Notes: generated by a model from the sequence alone, not told the origin. DNA of 64,000 bases from Cellulosimicrobium protaetiae (GCF_009708005.2 NZ_CP052757.1:2418001-2482000); one strand, 5' to 3'; counted from the stretch's first letter, positions 1 to 9,702 are shown. Made by a program: numbers and translations.

Positions 1-457
1 TCTCGCCCGGTGCGAAGATGCGGAACTCGTCGAACACGCCGTAGTTGGGCAGGTGGTGCTTGTCGTACGCGGCCTGCACGACGCCGTCGCGCAGCACGAC
101 CGCACGGTTCGTCGGGAGGTCCGCGGGAGAACCGGAGGCCTCGCGCTCCGCGGCGCCCGCGCCGCGGGGGGCGCCCGCGGTGCCGACCGTGCCGAGCACC
201 ACGGTGACGTCGCCCAGCCCCTCCGCGGCGAGCCGGGCCGCGATGTCCGCGGCGGCGTCCCACGCCGCGCGGCGGAACGACGCGCGCAGGGCGAGGTCCT
301 CGATCGGGTAGCCCGTGAGGGTCATCTCCGGGAACGCGACGAGCTGTGCGCCCGCTGCCGCGGCCTCCCGGGTGCGCTCGAGGACGAGGGCGGCGTTGCC
401 GTCGAGGTCCCCCACGCACGTGTCGACCTGTGCCAGCGCGACGCGCAGATCTGCCAT
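1..457 (-). CDS. nadE: Glutamine-dependent NAD+ synthetase, N-terminal part (runs off the window)
   Basis: The visible 152 codons form the nitrilase-type glutaminase domain of glutamine-dependent NAD+ synthetase, which supplies ammonia for the last step of NAD+ synthesis. Hallmarks are FPEMTLTGYPIEDL with the first catalytic Glu (about residues 46-59) and YDKHHLPNYGVFDEFRIF with the catalytic Lys (about 131-148). The synthetase half and the nucleophilic Cys lie outside the window. The ATG at 457 is preceded, after 6 nt, by TAGGCT, so the transcript is probably leaderless. It is divergent from glnA2. The identification rests on motif recognition and is strong although the gene is partial. Confidence 0.9.
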   Translation of the reverse strand, partial: MADLRVALAQVDTCVGDLDGNAALVLERTREAAAAGAQLVAFPEMTLTGYPIEDLALRASFRRAAWDAAADIAARLAAEGLGDVTVVLGTVGTAGAPRGAGAAEREASGSPADLPTNRAVVLRDGVVQAAYDKHHLPNYGVFDEFRIFAPGE

Positions 458-525
458 GCCGCCAGCCTAGACGAGCGGCGCCGTGCGGCCGGTCCGCGGG
501 GCGGTCCCGACGCGCGACGTCCGCC

Positions 526-551
526 ACACGATCGTGTCACCCGTTCGTCAC
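526..551. promoter_or_regulatory. Palindrome and GTCAC direct repeats between nadE and glnA2
   Basis: A perfect 12-bp palindrome ACACGATCGTGT lies at 526-537. It overlaps two GTCAC pentamers (536-540 and 547-551) set 11 bp apart, the spacing of half-sites in actinobacterial GlnR operators. The second pentamer matches the GAAAC half-site only at G, A and C. A regulator site for glnA2 is possible but unproven. Confidence 0.35.
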
Positions 552-574
552 ACGGATCAGGCAGGATGTACCGC

Positions 575-1912
575 ATGGACAGGCAGCAGGAGTTCGTGCT
601 CCGCACGGTCGAGGAGCGCGACATCCGCTTCATCCGGCTCTGGTTCACCGACGTGCTCGGCATGCTCAAGTCGGTGGCGATCGCGCCGGCGGAGCTCGAG
701 TCGGCGTTCGCCGAGGGCATCGGGTTCGACGGCAGCTCGATCGAGGGCCTCACGCGCGTGTACGAGGCCGACATGATCGCCAAGCCGGACCCGACCACGT
801 TCCAGGTGCTCCCGTGGCGTGGCGAGCGGCACGGGACCGCGCGCATGTTCTGCGACATCCTCACGCCCGACGGCGAGCCGTCGCTCGCGGACAGCCGCAA
901 CGTGCTCAAGCGCGCGCTGGCCAGGGCGAGCGACAAGGGGTTCACGTTCTACACGCACCCCGAGGTCGAGTTCTACCTGTTCAACCAGCCCGCCGACGCC
1001 GAGTCGCCACTCGTCCCGGTCGACCAGGGCGGGTACTTCGACCACCTCGCGCGGGGGTCGACGCACGACTTCCGCCGGGCCGCGATCACGATGCTCGAGT
1101 CCATGGGCATCTCGGTCGAGTTCTCCCACCACGAGGCAGGGCCGGGTCAGAACGAGATCGACCTGCGCTACGCCGACGCGCTGACCACGGCGGACAACCT
1201 CATGACGTTCCGCACGGTCGTCAAGGAGGTCGCGCTCGAGCAGGGCGTGTTCGCGTCGTTCATGCCCAAGCCGATGGCCGAGCACCCCGGCTCCGGCATG
1301 CACACGCACCTGTCGCTCTTCGAGGGCGACCGCAACGCGTTCCACGAGCCCGGCGCCCAGTTCGAGCTGTCGAAGACGGCGCGCCAGTTCATCTCCGGCC
1401 TGCTGGTCCACGCCGCGGAGATCACGGCGATCACCAACCAGTACGTGAACTCGTACAAGCGCCTGTGGGGCGGCGCCGAGGCGCCGAGCTACGTGTGCTG
1501 GGGCCACAACAACCGCTCCGCGCTCGTGCGCGTGCCCATGTACAAGCCGGGCAAGGGCAACTCGAGCCGCGTCGAGTACCGCGCGCTCGACTCGGCCACG
1601 AACCCGTACCTGGCGTTCGCCGTGATGCTCGCCGCGGGTCTCAAGGGCATCGAGGAGGGCTACGAGCTCCCCGAGGCCACCGAGGACGACGTCTGGGAGC
1701 TCACGGACGCCGAGCGCCGCGCGCTGGGCATCAAGCCGCTCCCGCAGTCGCTCGACGAGGCGATCGCCGTCATGGAGAAGTCCGAGCTCGTGGCCGAGAC
1801 GCTCGGCGAGCACGTCTTCGACTTCGTGCTGCGCAACAAGCGGCAGGAGTGGGACGGCTACCGCGCGCAGGTCACGCCGTTCGAGCTGAAGCGGTTCCTC
1901 CAGGTCCTGTGA
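575..1912 (+). CDS. glnA2: Type I glutamine synthetase, GlnA2-like
   Basis: Glutamine synthetase fold enzyme of 445 residues, the usual length of actinobacterial GlnA2. The FDGSSIEGL segment, the HEAGPGQNEID metal-site region and SGMHTHLSLF are all present. The adenylylation loop differs: where the classical enzyme has LYxLPPEE this protein has VWELTDAE, so the modifiable Tyr is replaced by Trp and GlnE should not adenylylate it. The ATG at 575 was chosen because family members start MD(K/R)QQEFVLRT. CAGGAT lies 7 nt upstream, and AGGA could instead act as a ribosome site. An ATG at 566 is the alternative. The stop overlaps the glnE start. Confidence 0.92.
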   Translation: MDRQQEFVLRTVEERDIRFIRLWFTDVLGMLKSVAIAPAELESAFAEGIGFDGSSIEGLTRVYEADMIAKPDPTTFQVLPWRGERHGTARMFCDILTPDGEPSLADSRNVLKRALARASDKGFTFYTHPEVEFYLFNQPADAESPLVPVDQGGYFDHLARGSTHDFRRAAITMLESMGISVEFSHHEAGPGQNEIDLRYADALTTADNLMTFRTVVKEVALEQGVFASFMPKPMAEHPGSGMHTHLSLFEGDRNAFHEPGAQFELSKTARQFISGLLVHAAEITAITNQYVNSYKRLWGGAEAPSYVCWGHNNRSALVRVPMYKPGKGNSSRVEYRALDSATNPYLAFAVMLAAGLKGIEEGYELPEATEDDVWELTDAERRALGIKPLPQSLDEAIAVMEKSELVAETLGEHVFDFVLRNKRQEWDGYRAQVTPFELKRFLQVL

Positions 1913-4900
1913 GCGGGCCCACGACGACGTCAGGTCGGTCCGGCGGGTCCCGCCGGCCGACGCTCACCGGTCGCCTCGCGCGCGTCGGCTTCGCCGACAT
2001 CTCGCGCTCGGCGGGTCTGCTCGCGGACCCGGACCTCGCACTCCTGCTCGACGGCGGGCGAGGTCCGGCAGCGGACGACAGGGACGCGGAGGCTGCCGAC
2101 CCGGCGTCCGCCGTGAGCGACGAGCTGCTCGCCGCGTTCGGCGGGTCGGCCGACCCCGACCTCGCGCTCCTGCAGGCCGTGCGCCTGGCGGGCGCGCTGC
2201 GCCCCGACGTCGAGGCGCGCGGCCCGCTCGCGGACCTCGCGCGTCGCACCCTGCGGCCCGGCGAGGCGCGCGACCGCCTGCTGGCCGTGCTCGGTGCGTC
2301 GGTCGCGCTCGGCGACGACGTCGTGCGGCGTCCCGCGCTCCTCGAGGTCGTCGCCGACCCGACGCCGGGGACGGGGGTGGACGCCCGCGCCGTGCGGGCA
2401 GAGCTCCTGCACGCGGTGGGCGCGGACCCCGACGCCGCCGTGCCCGTCGCCGACCGGCCCGGGCCCGAGAGCGTGGACGCGCTGCGCCGCGCCTACCGGG
2501 AGCGGATCCTGCGCATCGCCGCGACCGACCTCACCGTCGCCGACCCGCTCACCCGCATGCCCGCCGTCGGGGCGGCGCTCGCGGACCTCGCCGCCGCCGC
2601 GCTCGAGGGGGCGCTCGCCGTCGCCCGCGCGGAGCTCGACGACCACGGGTCCGGTGTGCGCCTGGCGGTGATCGGCATGGGCAAGTGCGGGGCGCGCGAG
2701 CTCAACTACATCTCCGACGTCGACGTCGTCTACGTCGTCGAACCGGTCGCGGGACACGACGAGGCGTACGCGACGACCGTCGGGGCCCGTCTCGCGACGA
2801 GCCTCGCGCGCGTGTGCTGGGGGACGTCGGGGGAGCCCGCGCTGTGGCAGGTCGACGCCGCGCTGCGCCCCGAGGGCAAGCAGGGCCCGCTCGTGCGCAC
2901 GCTCGCGAGCCACGTCGCGTACTACGAGCGCTGGGCCAAGACCTGGGAGTTCCAGGCGCTGCTCAAGGCGCGCACGGTTGCGGGGGACCGGGACCTGGGC
3001 CGCGCGTACGAGGACGCGATCGCGCCGTTCGTGTGGTCCGCCGCGGGACGCGAGAACTTCGTCGAGGACTCGCAGGCGATGCGCCGCCGGGTCGAGGACC
3101 ACGTCCCCGCGGCGGAGGCGGACCGCCAGCTCAAGCTCGGCAAGGGCGGCCTGCGCGATGTCGAGTTCACCGTGCAGCTCCTGCAGCTCGTGCACGGGCG
3201 GTCGGACGAGTCGATCCGCAGCCGGGGCACGCTCACGGCGCTCGCCGAGCTCGCCGCGGCGGGGTACGTGGGGCGCGAGCACGCGGCCCGGCTCGGGGTC
3301 TGCTACCGGTTCCTGCGCGCGCTCGAGCACCGCATCCAGCTCTTCCGGCTCCGACGCACGCACCTCGTCCCGACCGCGGACGACGAGCTGCGTCGTCTCG
3401 CGCGGTCCCTCGGGATGCGCACCGACGGCGCCGAGGGCCTCACCGAGCGCTGGCGCGCGACGCGACGCGAGGTGCGCGGCCTGCACGAGGAGATCTTCTA
3501 CCGCCCGCTCCTGCCCGCCGTCGCGCAGCTCTCCCCGGACGAGGTGAGCCTCGCCCCGGAGGCGGCGAAGGCCCGCTTCGCGGCGATCGGCTACCGCGAC
3601 CCCGCGGGCGCGATGCGCCACGTCACCGCGCTCACGGAGGGCGTGAGCCGGCGCGCGGCGATCCAGCGCCAGCTCCTGCCCGTCATGCTCGGCTGGTTCG
3701 CCGAGGGCGCGGACCCCGACGCGGGCCTGCTCGCGTTCCGCACCCTGTCCGAGACGCTGGGCGCGACGCACTGGTACCTCAAGCTGCTGCGCGACTCCGG
3801 CTCTGCGGCGCAGCGCCTCGCACACCTGCTCTCGAACTCCCGCTACCTGGCCGACGCCCTCGCCCGGTCGCCCGAGTCGGTCCGCTGGCTCGCGGCGGAC
3901 GCCGACCTCACCCCCCGCGGCATCGAGCGGCTCACGGCCGAGACCGACGCCATCCTCACGCGCGCCGACGAGGTCGACCCCGCGACGGTGAGCCTGCGCG
4001 CGGTGCGCCGCCGCGAGCTCGCCCGCACGGGCGCGGCCGAGCTCCTGGGCGTCGTCGACCCGGTCGCCGCGGCCCGGAGCATCTCCGACGCCGCGGACGT
4101 CGTGCTCGCGGGCGCGCTCCGCATCGCGGAGTTCGTCGCGCGCGGCGACCTCGGGTACGACGCGCAGGACCCCGGCTCGGCGCCCGCGCGCCTGCTCGTC
4201 GTCGCGATGGGCCGACTCGGCGGGCGTGAGATGGGCTACGGCTCGGACGCCGACGTCATGTTCGTGCACGACCCGGCGCCCGGCGCGGAGAGCAGCGACG
4301 CCCAGGCGTACGCGCTCGCGGTGGCGACGCGCCTGCGTCAGCTCCTGTCCGCCGTCGGCCCGGAGCCGGCGCTCCCGGTCGACGCCGACCTGCGGCCCGA
4401 GGGGCGCAACGGCCCGCTCGTGCGCTCGCTCGCCTCGTACGCCGAGTACTACGAACGCTGGTCGAGCGTCTGGGAGTCGCAGGCGCTCCTGCGCGCGCGC
4501 CCGGTCGCGGGCGACCTCGACGGCCTCGGCGAGGCGTTCACCCGGGTCGTCGACGGCCGCCGCTACCCGCGGGGCGGCCTCGACGCCGCAGAGGTGCGCG
4601 AGGTACGCCGCATCAGGGCGCGCGTCGAGTCCGAGCGGCTCCCGCGCGGCGTCGAGGCGTCGCGCCACCTCAAGCTGGGCCGCGGGGGAGTGTCCGACGT
4701 CGAGTGGAGCGTCCAGCTCCTGCAGCTCCAGCACGCCCACGAGGTCGCGGCACTGCGCACGACGTCGACCGTCGACGCGCTCGCGGCCGCCGTGGCGGCC
4801 GGTCTCGTCGACGCCGACGACGCCGCGGTCCTGGGTGAGGCCTGGCACCTCGCCTCGCGCCTGCGCAGCGCTCTCGTCCTGTGGTCCGGACGGACCACGG

Positions 4901-5067
4901 GCACCACCGTGGACGTGCTCCCGCACGACCGGTTCGCGCTCAACGGCCTCGCGCGCGTGCTCGACCTCCCGGACGTCGACACGGGCGCCGAGCTCGAGGA
5001 CCACTACCTGCGCACCGCGCGGCGCGCCCGGACCGTCATGGAGCGCGTCTTCTACGGCGAGGACTGA
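1909..5067 (+). CDS. glnE: Bifunctional glutamine synthetase adenylyltransferase/deadenylase
   Basis: GlnE attaches and removes AMP on glutamine synthetase in response to nitrogen status. The 1052-residue protein has the expected two nucleotidyltransferase domains: GMGKCGARELNYISDVD (GxGK at 256, SDVD at 269-272) and GRLGGREMGYGSDAD (SDAD at 779-782), each followed by the RPEGKQGPLVR or RPEGRNGPLVR segment and a helical linker. The GTG at 1909 overlaps the glnA2 stop (GTGA), so the two genes are translationally coupled. Its likely substrate is the GlnA at 11041-12465, which keeps the target Tyr, rather than its coupled partner. Length and motifs leave little doubt. Confidence 0.96.
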   Translation: MSGPTTTSGRSGGSRRPTLTGRLARVGFADISRSAGLLADPDLALLLDGGRGPAADDRDAEAADPASAVSDELLAAFGGSADPDLALLQAVRLAGALRPDVEARGPLADLARRTLRPGEARDRLLAVLGASVALGDDVVRRPALLEVVADPTPGTGVDARAVRAELLHAVGADPDAAVPVADRPGPESVDALRRAYRERILRIAATDLTVADPLTRMPAVGAALADLAAAALEGALAVARAELDDHGSGVRLAVIGMGKCGARELNYISDVDVVYVVEPVAGHDEAYATTVGARLATSLARVCWGTSGEPALWQVDAALRPEGKQGPLVRTLASHVAYYERWAKTWEFQALLKARTVAGDRDLGRAYEDAIAPFVWSAAGRENFVEDSQAMRRRVEDHVPAAEADRQLKLGKGGLRDVEFTVQLLQLVHGRSDESIRSRGTLTALAELAAAGYVGREHAARLGVCYRFLRALEHRIQLFRLRRTHLVPTADDELRRLARSLGMRTDGAEGLTERWRATRREVRGLHEEIFYRPLLPAVAQLSPDEVSLAPEAAKARFAAIGYRDPAGAMRHVTALTEGVSRRAAIQRQLLPVMLGWFAEGADPDAGLLAFRTLSETLGATHWYLKLLRDSGSAAQRLAHLLSNSRYLADALARSPESVRWLAADADLTPRGIERLTAETDAILTRADEVDPATVSLRAVRRRELARTGAAELLGVVDPVAAARSISDAADVVLAGALRIAEFVARGDLGYDAQDPGSAPARLLVVAMGRLGGREMGYGSDADVMFVHDPAPGAESSDAQAYALAVATRLRQLLSAVGPEPALPVDADLRPEGRNGPLVRSLASYAEYYERWSSVWESQALLRARPVAGDLDGLGEAFTRVVDGRRYPRGGLDAAEVREVRRIRARVESERLPRGVEASRHLKLGRGGVSDVEWSVQLLQLQHAHEVAALRTTSTVDALAAAVAAGLVDADDAAVLGEAWHLASRLRSALVLWSGRTTGTTVDVLPHDRFALNGLARVLDLPDVDTGAELEDHYLRTARRARTVMERVFYGED

Positions 5068-5069
5068 CC

Positions 5070-5462
5070 GTGGCCCGGCGCGACGAGCCGCCCGTCCCGG
5101 GCCTGCTCGACCGACGCGAGCCCCGTGTGCTCGGCGGTGCGGGCGACCGCGGCGCTCCGGCGTCTCGGCACGGGCGCCGGCCGGCCGGGTCGTTCTACGG
5201 CTCGCGCCTGCGCTGGGCGGGGTGGATCGCCTGGGCGCTCGCGGCGTTCGCCGTCGTGCTGACCGCCGTGTGGCAGCGCCCCGAGCCCCTCGGCGCCGCG
5301 GTCCTGTGGGGCCTGGCCGGCCTTGGCTGCCGACGGTCCGCGCGCCTCGTGGAGGGCCCGATCGGACCCGTTCGCGCGCTCGCGCTCCTCGGCCTCGTGC
5401 TCGCGCTCCTCGTGCTGCTGATCGTGGGTGCGGGTCTCGTCGCCCGAGGCGAGCGCGCCTGA
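5070..5462 (+). CDS. Hypothetical three-helix membrane protein
   Basis: A 130-residue protein starting at GTG 5070, two bases after the glnE stop and therefore probably co-transcribed. The first 45 residues are polar and rich in Arg, Pro and Gly. Three hydrophobic segments follow (about 50-66, 74-86 and 101-123), the last being a run of Leu, Val and Ala. No enzymatic motif is visible and the family was not recognised. The reading frame is supported by coding-type GC bias and by the membrane pattern. Confidence 0.6.
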   Translation: MARRDEPPVPGLLDRREPRVLGGAGDRGAPASRHGRRPAGSFYGSRLRWAGWIAWALAAFAVVLTAVWQRPEPLGAAVLWGLAGLGCRRSARLVEGPIGPVRALALLGLVLALLVLLIVGAGLVARGERA

Positions 5463-5483
5463 CGCGCCCGCCCCGGGACCGGG

Positions 5484-6125
5484 TCAGATCGTCCGGGGCG
5501 CGCGGGCGAGGTTCGCGCGCAGCTCGTCGGCGTCCTGGCGCGCGACGTAGGCCGGGCGGTCGCGCTCGACGCGCCACGACTCCGCGAGGGGGCTCGTGTC
5601 GACGGCGTCGAATCCGAGCTCGTCGTAGAACCGCGCGACCCAGGCCGCCGCCTCCGGAAAGTCGCTCGACGTCGCGAGCGCGCGGCGTCCTGGGGTGCCC
5701 GCAGGGGTCCCGTCGGTCGTGATCTGCCCCGACTGGATGTGGTTGAACGCCTTCGCGACCTTCGCTCCCACGAGGTGCTCCTGGAGCAGCCCCGACGTCG
5801 TGGCCGCCCCGCGGTCGAGCGGGTCGACGTGCCCGTCACGCTCCCAGTAGTAGTTGTTCGCGTCGAGCACGATCTTCCCCTCGAGCGGCTCGACGGGCAC
5901 CTTGCGGTACGCGCCGAACGGCACCGCCACGACGGCGACGTCCGCGGCGCGCGCCGCCTCCTCGGCGGTTGCCGCGCGCGCCCGCGGACCCAGGTCGGCG
6001 ACGAGGTCGTCCAGCGTGCGGGGATCCCGCGAGTTCGCGATGACCACGTCGTAGCCGTGGGCGATCGCGGCCCGCGCGACCTGGGAGCCGATGTTGCCTG
6101 CACCGATGATGCCGAGAGTCGTCAT
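5484..6125 (-). CDS. NAD(P)-binding oxidoreductase of the F420-dependent NADP reductase fold
   Basis: A 213-residue single-domain protein. The N-terminal Rossmann motif GIIGAGNIGSQVA binds NADP(H), followed by the DVVIANSRDP strand that reads the 2'-phosphate and by VPFGAYRKVP and KAFNHIQSGQ, typical of the F420-NADP oxidoreductase family (PF03807). Related proteins act on F420 or on other hydride acceptors; the substrate here cannot be read from sequence. The ATG at 6125 gives MTTLGIIG; an in-frame ATG at 6131 is equally possible because neither has a clear ribosome site. It is divergent from the SLC13 gene and convergent with the small membrane protein. Confidence 0.82.
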   Translation of the reverse strand: MTTLGIIGAGNIGSQVARAAIAHGYDVVIANSRDPRTLDDLVADLGPRARAATAEEAARAADVAVVAVPFGAYRKVPVEPLEGKIVLDANNYYWERDGHVDPLDRGAATTSGLLQEHLVGAKVAKAFNHIQSGQITTDGTPAGTPGRRALATSSDFPEAAAWVARFYDELGFDAVDTSPLAESWRVERDRPAYVARQDADELRANLARAPRTI

Positions 6126-6213
6126 GGTCATCGACAACACACCGGCGCGCCCTCTATTCCGGTGATCTTCCCGACGCGCGACGTGTGGCATCCTGACGTC
6201 CCAGGGGGTGCCC

Positions 6214-7809
6214 ATGATCGATCCGCTGGTCGCGACCTTCGTCATCCTGGCGCTGGCGGTCGTGGGCTTCATGACCAACCGGCTGCCGCTCGTGGTCGTC
6301 GCGCTCTTCGTGCCGGTCGCCCTGTGGGCGACCGGGGTGCTCACGCTCGACGAGGCGCTGGGCGGGTTCAGCGACCCGATCGTGCTGTTCATCGCGACGC
6401 TGTTCGTGCTCAGCGACGCGCTCGACTCCACCGGGATCACCGCGTGGATCGGGCAGTGGCTCGAGCGGCGCGCGTCGCTCGGTCGCGCGGGGCTGCTCGC
6501 GCTGATGGTCGGGGTCGCGGCGCTCCTCGCTGCCGTCATCAGCATCAACGGTGCCGTCGCGGCGCTCCTGCCCGTCGCCGTCGTGGCCGCCGCGCGGGCC
6601 GGCATCGTCCCGTCGCGCATGCTCCTCCCGCTCGCGTTCGCCGCGGGCGCAGGGTCGCTGCTCACGCTGACCGGCACGCCCGTGAACATCATCGTCTCCG
6701 AGGCTGCGGCCGAGGCGGGCGGCCGGGAGTTCGGCTATTTCGAGTTCGCGCTGGTCGGGATCCCGCTCGTCCTCGCCACGGCCGTGCTCGTCGTGACGCT
6801 CGGCGACCGGCTGCTCCCGGAGCGCGTCCCCGAGCACCTGGCCGACACCGCCGCCGACCCGCGCGAGCGCGTGCGCTCGTGGCGCGAGAGCTACCCCGCC
6901 GAGCTCGACACGGGGCGCCTCTTCACCGGCGGCACGGGGGTCGTCGAGGTCCTCATCGCGCCCCGCTCGACGCTCGTGGGGCGCAAGGTGAGCCCCGGGA
7001 TGACGACGCGGGACGAGGGACTGGTCGTGCTCGCCATCCGCCGCGGCGACGGCAGCTCGACCGGGCAGGGCACCGAGGCGCCCTCGGGTCCGATGACCAT
7101 CCAGCCCGGTGACGCCGTGCTCGTGCGCGGGCCGTGGGACGCCCTCCACCGCTACACGCAGTCGCCCGACGTCATCGCCGTCGACTCCCCGCGGAGCCTG
7201 CAGCGCGGCGTCCCGCTGGGGCGCGGCTGGCGCCGGTGCCTCGCGGTGCTCGTCGTGACGATCGTGCTGCTCGCCACGGGTGTCGTCCCGCCCGTCATCG
7301 CGGGCCTCCTCGCGGCGGGCGCGCTCGTGCTCCTGCGGGTCGTCACCGTGCCGCAGTCGTTCCGCGCGATCTCGTGGGACACCGTGGTGCTCATCGCGGC
7401 CCTCATCCCGCTCTCCGCGGCGTTCGTCTCCTCCGGTGCGGCGGACGCGATCGCGGACGTCGTGCTCCGGGTCACCGGCGGCGGGTCCCCGCACCTCGCG
7501 CTCCTCGTCGTGTGCGTGCTCACCATCGTCCTGGGCCAGTTCATCTCGAACGTCGCGACGGTCCTCGTCATGGCCCCGGTCGCGGTGTCGTTCGCGCAGA
7601 CGCTCGACGTGAGCGTGGAGCCGTTCATGATGGCGCTCACGGTCGCCGGCGCCGCGGCGTTCCTCACCCCGATCGCGACACCGGTCAACCTCATGGTCCT
7701 GCAGCCGGGGGGTTACCGGTTCGGCGACTACTGGCGCCTCGGCCTGCCGCTCGCGGTCGTGTTCCTCGCCGCCGCCGTCCTGTACGTGCCGCTCGTCTGG
7801 CCGTTCTGA
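6214..7809 (+). CDS. SLC13/DASS-family permease with internal TrkA-C domain
   Basis: Membrane transporter of 531 residues with the inverted-repeat architecture of the divalent anion:sodium symporters. N-terminal helices include SINGAVAALLPVAVV (about 111-125). The C-terminal half repeats this pattern with QFISNVATVLVMAPVAV. Between the halves, about residues 235-320 form a soluble RCK/TrkA-C-like domain (VEVLIAPRSTLVGRKV ... IQPGDAVLVRGP), as in the SLC13 subgroup that includes suspected sulfate or dicarboxylate carriers. The ATG at 6214 has AGGGGG at 6203-6208. A GTG at 6208 is less suitable. The substrate is not predictable. Confidence 0.88.
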   Translation: MIDPLVATFVILALAVVGFMTNRLPLVVVALFVPVALWATGVLTLDEALGGFSDPIVLFIATLFVLSDALDSTGITAWIGQWLERRASLGRAGLLALMVGVAALLAAVISINGAVAALLPVAVVAAARAGIVPSRMLLPLAFAAGAGSLLTLTGTPVNIIVSEAAAEAGGREFGYFEFALVGIPLVLATAVLVVTLGDRLLPERVPEHLADTAADPRERVRSWRESYPAELDTGRLFTGGTGVVEVLIAPRSTLVGRKVSPGMTTRDEGLVVLAIRRGDGSSTGQGTEAPSGPMTIQPGDAVLVRGPWDALHRYTQSPDVIAVDSPRSLQRGVPLGRGWRRCLAVLVVTIVLLATGVVPPVIAGLLAAGALVLLRVVTVPQSFRAISWDTVVLIAALIPLSAAFVSSGAADAIADVVLRVTGGGSPHLALLVVCVLTIVLGQFISNVATVLVMAPVAVSFAQTLDVSVEPFMMALTVAGAAAFLTPIATPVNLMVLQPGGYRFGDYWRLGLPLAVVFLAAAVLYVPLVWPF

Positions 7810-7934
7810 GCGGACGCCGCGAGCTGTCACGGCTCTCCGTGGCAGGAAGGTCGTCCGCGTGGGACGGTATCCGCGTCGCGCGGGGCCGTCCGCCCCGGCG
7901 GCGTCCGGACGGATCTGAGACAGGGGAGCGGCCC

Positions 7935-9638
7935 ATGGGCGATGTGGCGAGTGGTGGCGGGACGTACGACGCGGTCGTGATCGGGGCGGGGTTCTCGGGG
8001 CTGGCGATGCTGCACCACCTGCGCGAGGCCGGGCTCTCCGTCCTCGTGGTCGACGGCGCCGGGGGAGTCGGCGGGACGTGGTGGGCCAACCGGTACCCGG
8101 GCGTGCGCACCGACTCCGAGTACCTCGCGTACGCGTTCTCGTTCTCGCGCGAGGTGCGGGACGAGTGGGACTGGAGCGAGCGCTACCCGCGCGGCGAGGA
8201 GATCCGCGCGTACCTGGAGTTCGTCGCCGACCGGCTCGACCTGCGGCGCGACATCCGGTTGGGCGCGACCGTCGAGCGGGCCGAGCACTCGGACGCCACG
8301 AACCGGTGGACCCTCACCCTTGCCGACGGGTCGTCGCTGCACGCGACCTACCTCGTGTCGGCGACCGGGCTGCTCTCTCGTCCCCTCTACCCGGAGCTCC
8401 CCGGCCTCGATACGTTCGCCGGGCCCGCGTACCACTCGGCGAGGTGGCCGCACGAGGGGGTGGACCTCTCCGGCAAGCGCGTCGGGCTGATCGGCGTCGG
8501 CGCCTCCGGGATCCAGATGCTGCCCGAGCTCGCGGACCAGGCGGCCCACGTCACCGTCTTCCAGCGCACCCCGAACTACGTCCTGGAGACGACGAGCCCC
8601 GCGGTCACCGCGGACGAGCTCGCCGCGCTGCGCGCCGACTACGACGCGGTCTTCGAGCGGGCCGCCCAGCATCCGTTCGGCGTGCCCATGGAGATCCCGA
8701 CGCGGTCCGCGCTCGAGGTGGACGACGACGAGCGCCGCCGGGTGTTCGAGTCCCGGTGGGAGGCGGGTGGCTTCCGGTTCGCCAACGAGTGCTTCACCGA
8801 CCTCGTCTCCAGCCCCGAGGCGAGCGCGCTCGCGTCCGAGTTCCTCCGCGGCAAGATCCGCGAGATCGTCACCGACCCCCGGACGGCCGACGCGCTCAGC
8901 CCGTCGACGTACACCTTCATGGGCAAGCGACCACCCACGGGCCACGGCTACTACGCCGCGTACAACCGGGAGAACGTCGAGCTCGTCGACGTGCTCACGA
9001 CCCCGATCGCGCGGGTCACGCCGCGCGGCGTCGTCGTCGCCGCGGACGGGTCCGGGGAGGTCGAGCACGAGATCGACGTCCTCGTGCTCGCGACGGGCTT
9101 CGACGCCATGACCGGCGCGCTCACCGCGTTCGACGTCGTGGGGCGCGACGGCGTGACGCTGCGCGAGCGCTGGGAGCGCGACGGGCTGCGCACGTACCTG
9201 GGGATCTCCGTGCACGGCTTCCCCAACTTCTTCCTGTCGCTCGGGCCGCAGACGCCGCTGTCCAACCTGACCGTGCCGGTCCAGCGCGGCGCGCAGTGGC
9301 TCCAGCGCGCGCTCGCACACGCGCGGGAGAACGGCGTCGAGCAGCTCGAGGCCACGCGCGAGGCCGAGGAGTGGTGGTACGAGGAGACCGAGCGCGCCGG
9401 GCGGGCCACGGTCATGTACGAGGAGGGCAAGAAGGCCGGCGCCTGGTTCGTCGGCGGCAACGTGCCCGGCAAGCGCGCGGAGATGGCGGTGTACCTCGGC
9501 GGAGGACCCGTCTACCAGGACGAGTGCGCACGGGCCGCGGCGGAGCAGTACGCCGGGTTCCGCCCGGGTTCGGGGTTGCCGACCGTCCACGTGCCGACGG
9601 CCGCCGTCGAACCGGTCCCGGTGCCGTCTCGAGGCTGA
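7935..9638 (+). CDS. Flavin monooxygenase, Baeyer-Villiger type
   Basis: A 567-residue flavoprotein that should use FAD, NADPH and O2 to oxidise a ketone or related substrate. The FAD-binding GAGFSG is at 17-22. The Baeyer-Villiger fingerprint FxGxxxHxxxW is matched exactly by FAGPAYHSARW at 161-171, and the second Rossmann motif GVGASG binds NADPH. GGTWWANRYPGVRTDSE is typical of cyclohexanone-monooxygenase relatives. The start ATG has AGGGGAG 6 nt upstream. No catabolic partner gene is adjacent; the permease upstream is 125 bp away on the same strand. The substrate is unknown. Confidence 0.92.
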   Translation: MGDVASGGGTYDAVVIGAGFSGLAMLHHLREAGLSVLVVDGAGGVGGTWWANRYPGVRTDSEYLAYAFSFSREVRDEWDWSERYPRGEEIRAYLEFVADRLDLRRDIRLGATVERAEHSDATNRWTLTLADGSSLHATYLVSATGLLSRPLYPELPGLDTFAGPAYHSARWPHEGVDLSGKRVGLIGVGASGIQMLPELADQAAHVTVFQRTPNYVLETTSPAVTADELAALRADYDAVFERAAQHPFGVPMEIPTRSALEVDDDERRRVFESRWEAGGFRFANECFTDLVSSPEASALASEFLRGKIREIVTDPRTADALSPSTYTFMGKRPPTGHGYYAAYNRENVELVDVLTTPIARVTPRGVVVAADGSGEVEHEIDVLVLATGFDAMTGALTAFDVVGRDGVTLRERWERDGLRTYLGISVHGFPNFFLSLGPQTPLSNLTVPVQRGAQWLQRALAHARENGVEQLEATREAEEWWYEETERAGRATVMYEEGKKAGAWFVGGNVPGKRAEMAVYLGGGPVYQDECARAAAEQYAGFRPGSGLPTVHVPTAAVEPVPVPSRG

Positions 9639-9639
9639 C

Positions 9640-9680
9640 AGGCGGGTGCGGTGCGCCCCCTGCGCGCACCGCACCCGCCT
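9640..9680. terminator. Bidirectional hairpin terminator
   Basis: A 17-bp perfect stem (9640-9656 with 9664-9680) and a 7-nt loop lie between the convergent monooxygenase and chitinase genes. There is no T tract, as is usual in high-GC actinobacteria. Confidence 0.8.
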
Positions 9681-9702
9681 CGCTGCTCGCGGGACAGCCC
9701 GG

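Noticed and set aside
1930-5577. A 1215-codon minus-strand open frame opposite glnE
   Set aside because: It is the antisense shadow of a very GC-rich gene: composition is Arg/Ala/Glu-biased without domains, and the plus strand encodes an unmistakable GlnE.
6208-6210. GTG start for the SLC13 permease
   Set aside because: It overlaps the AGGGGG ribosome site; ATG 6214 has correct spacing.
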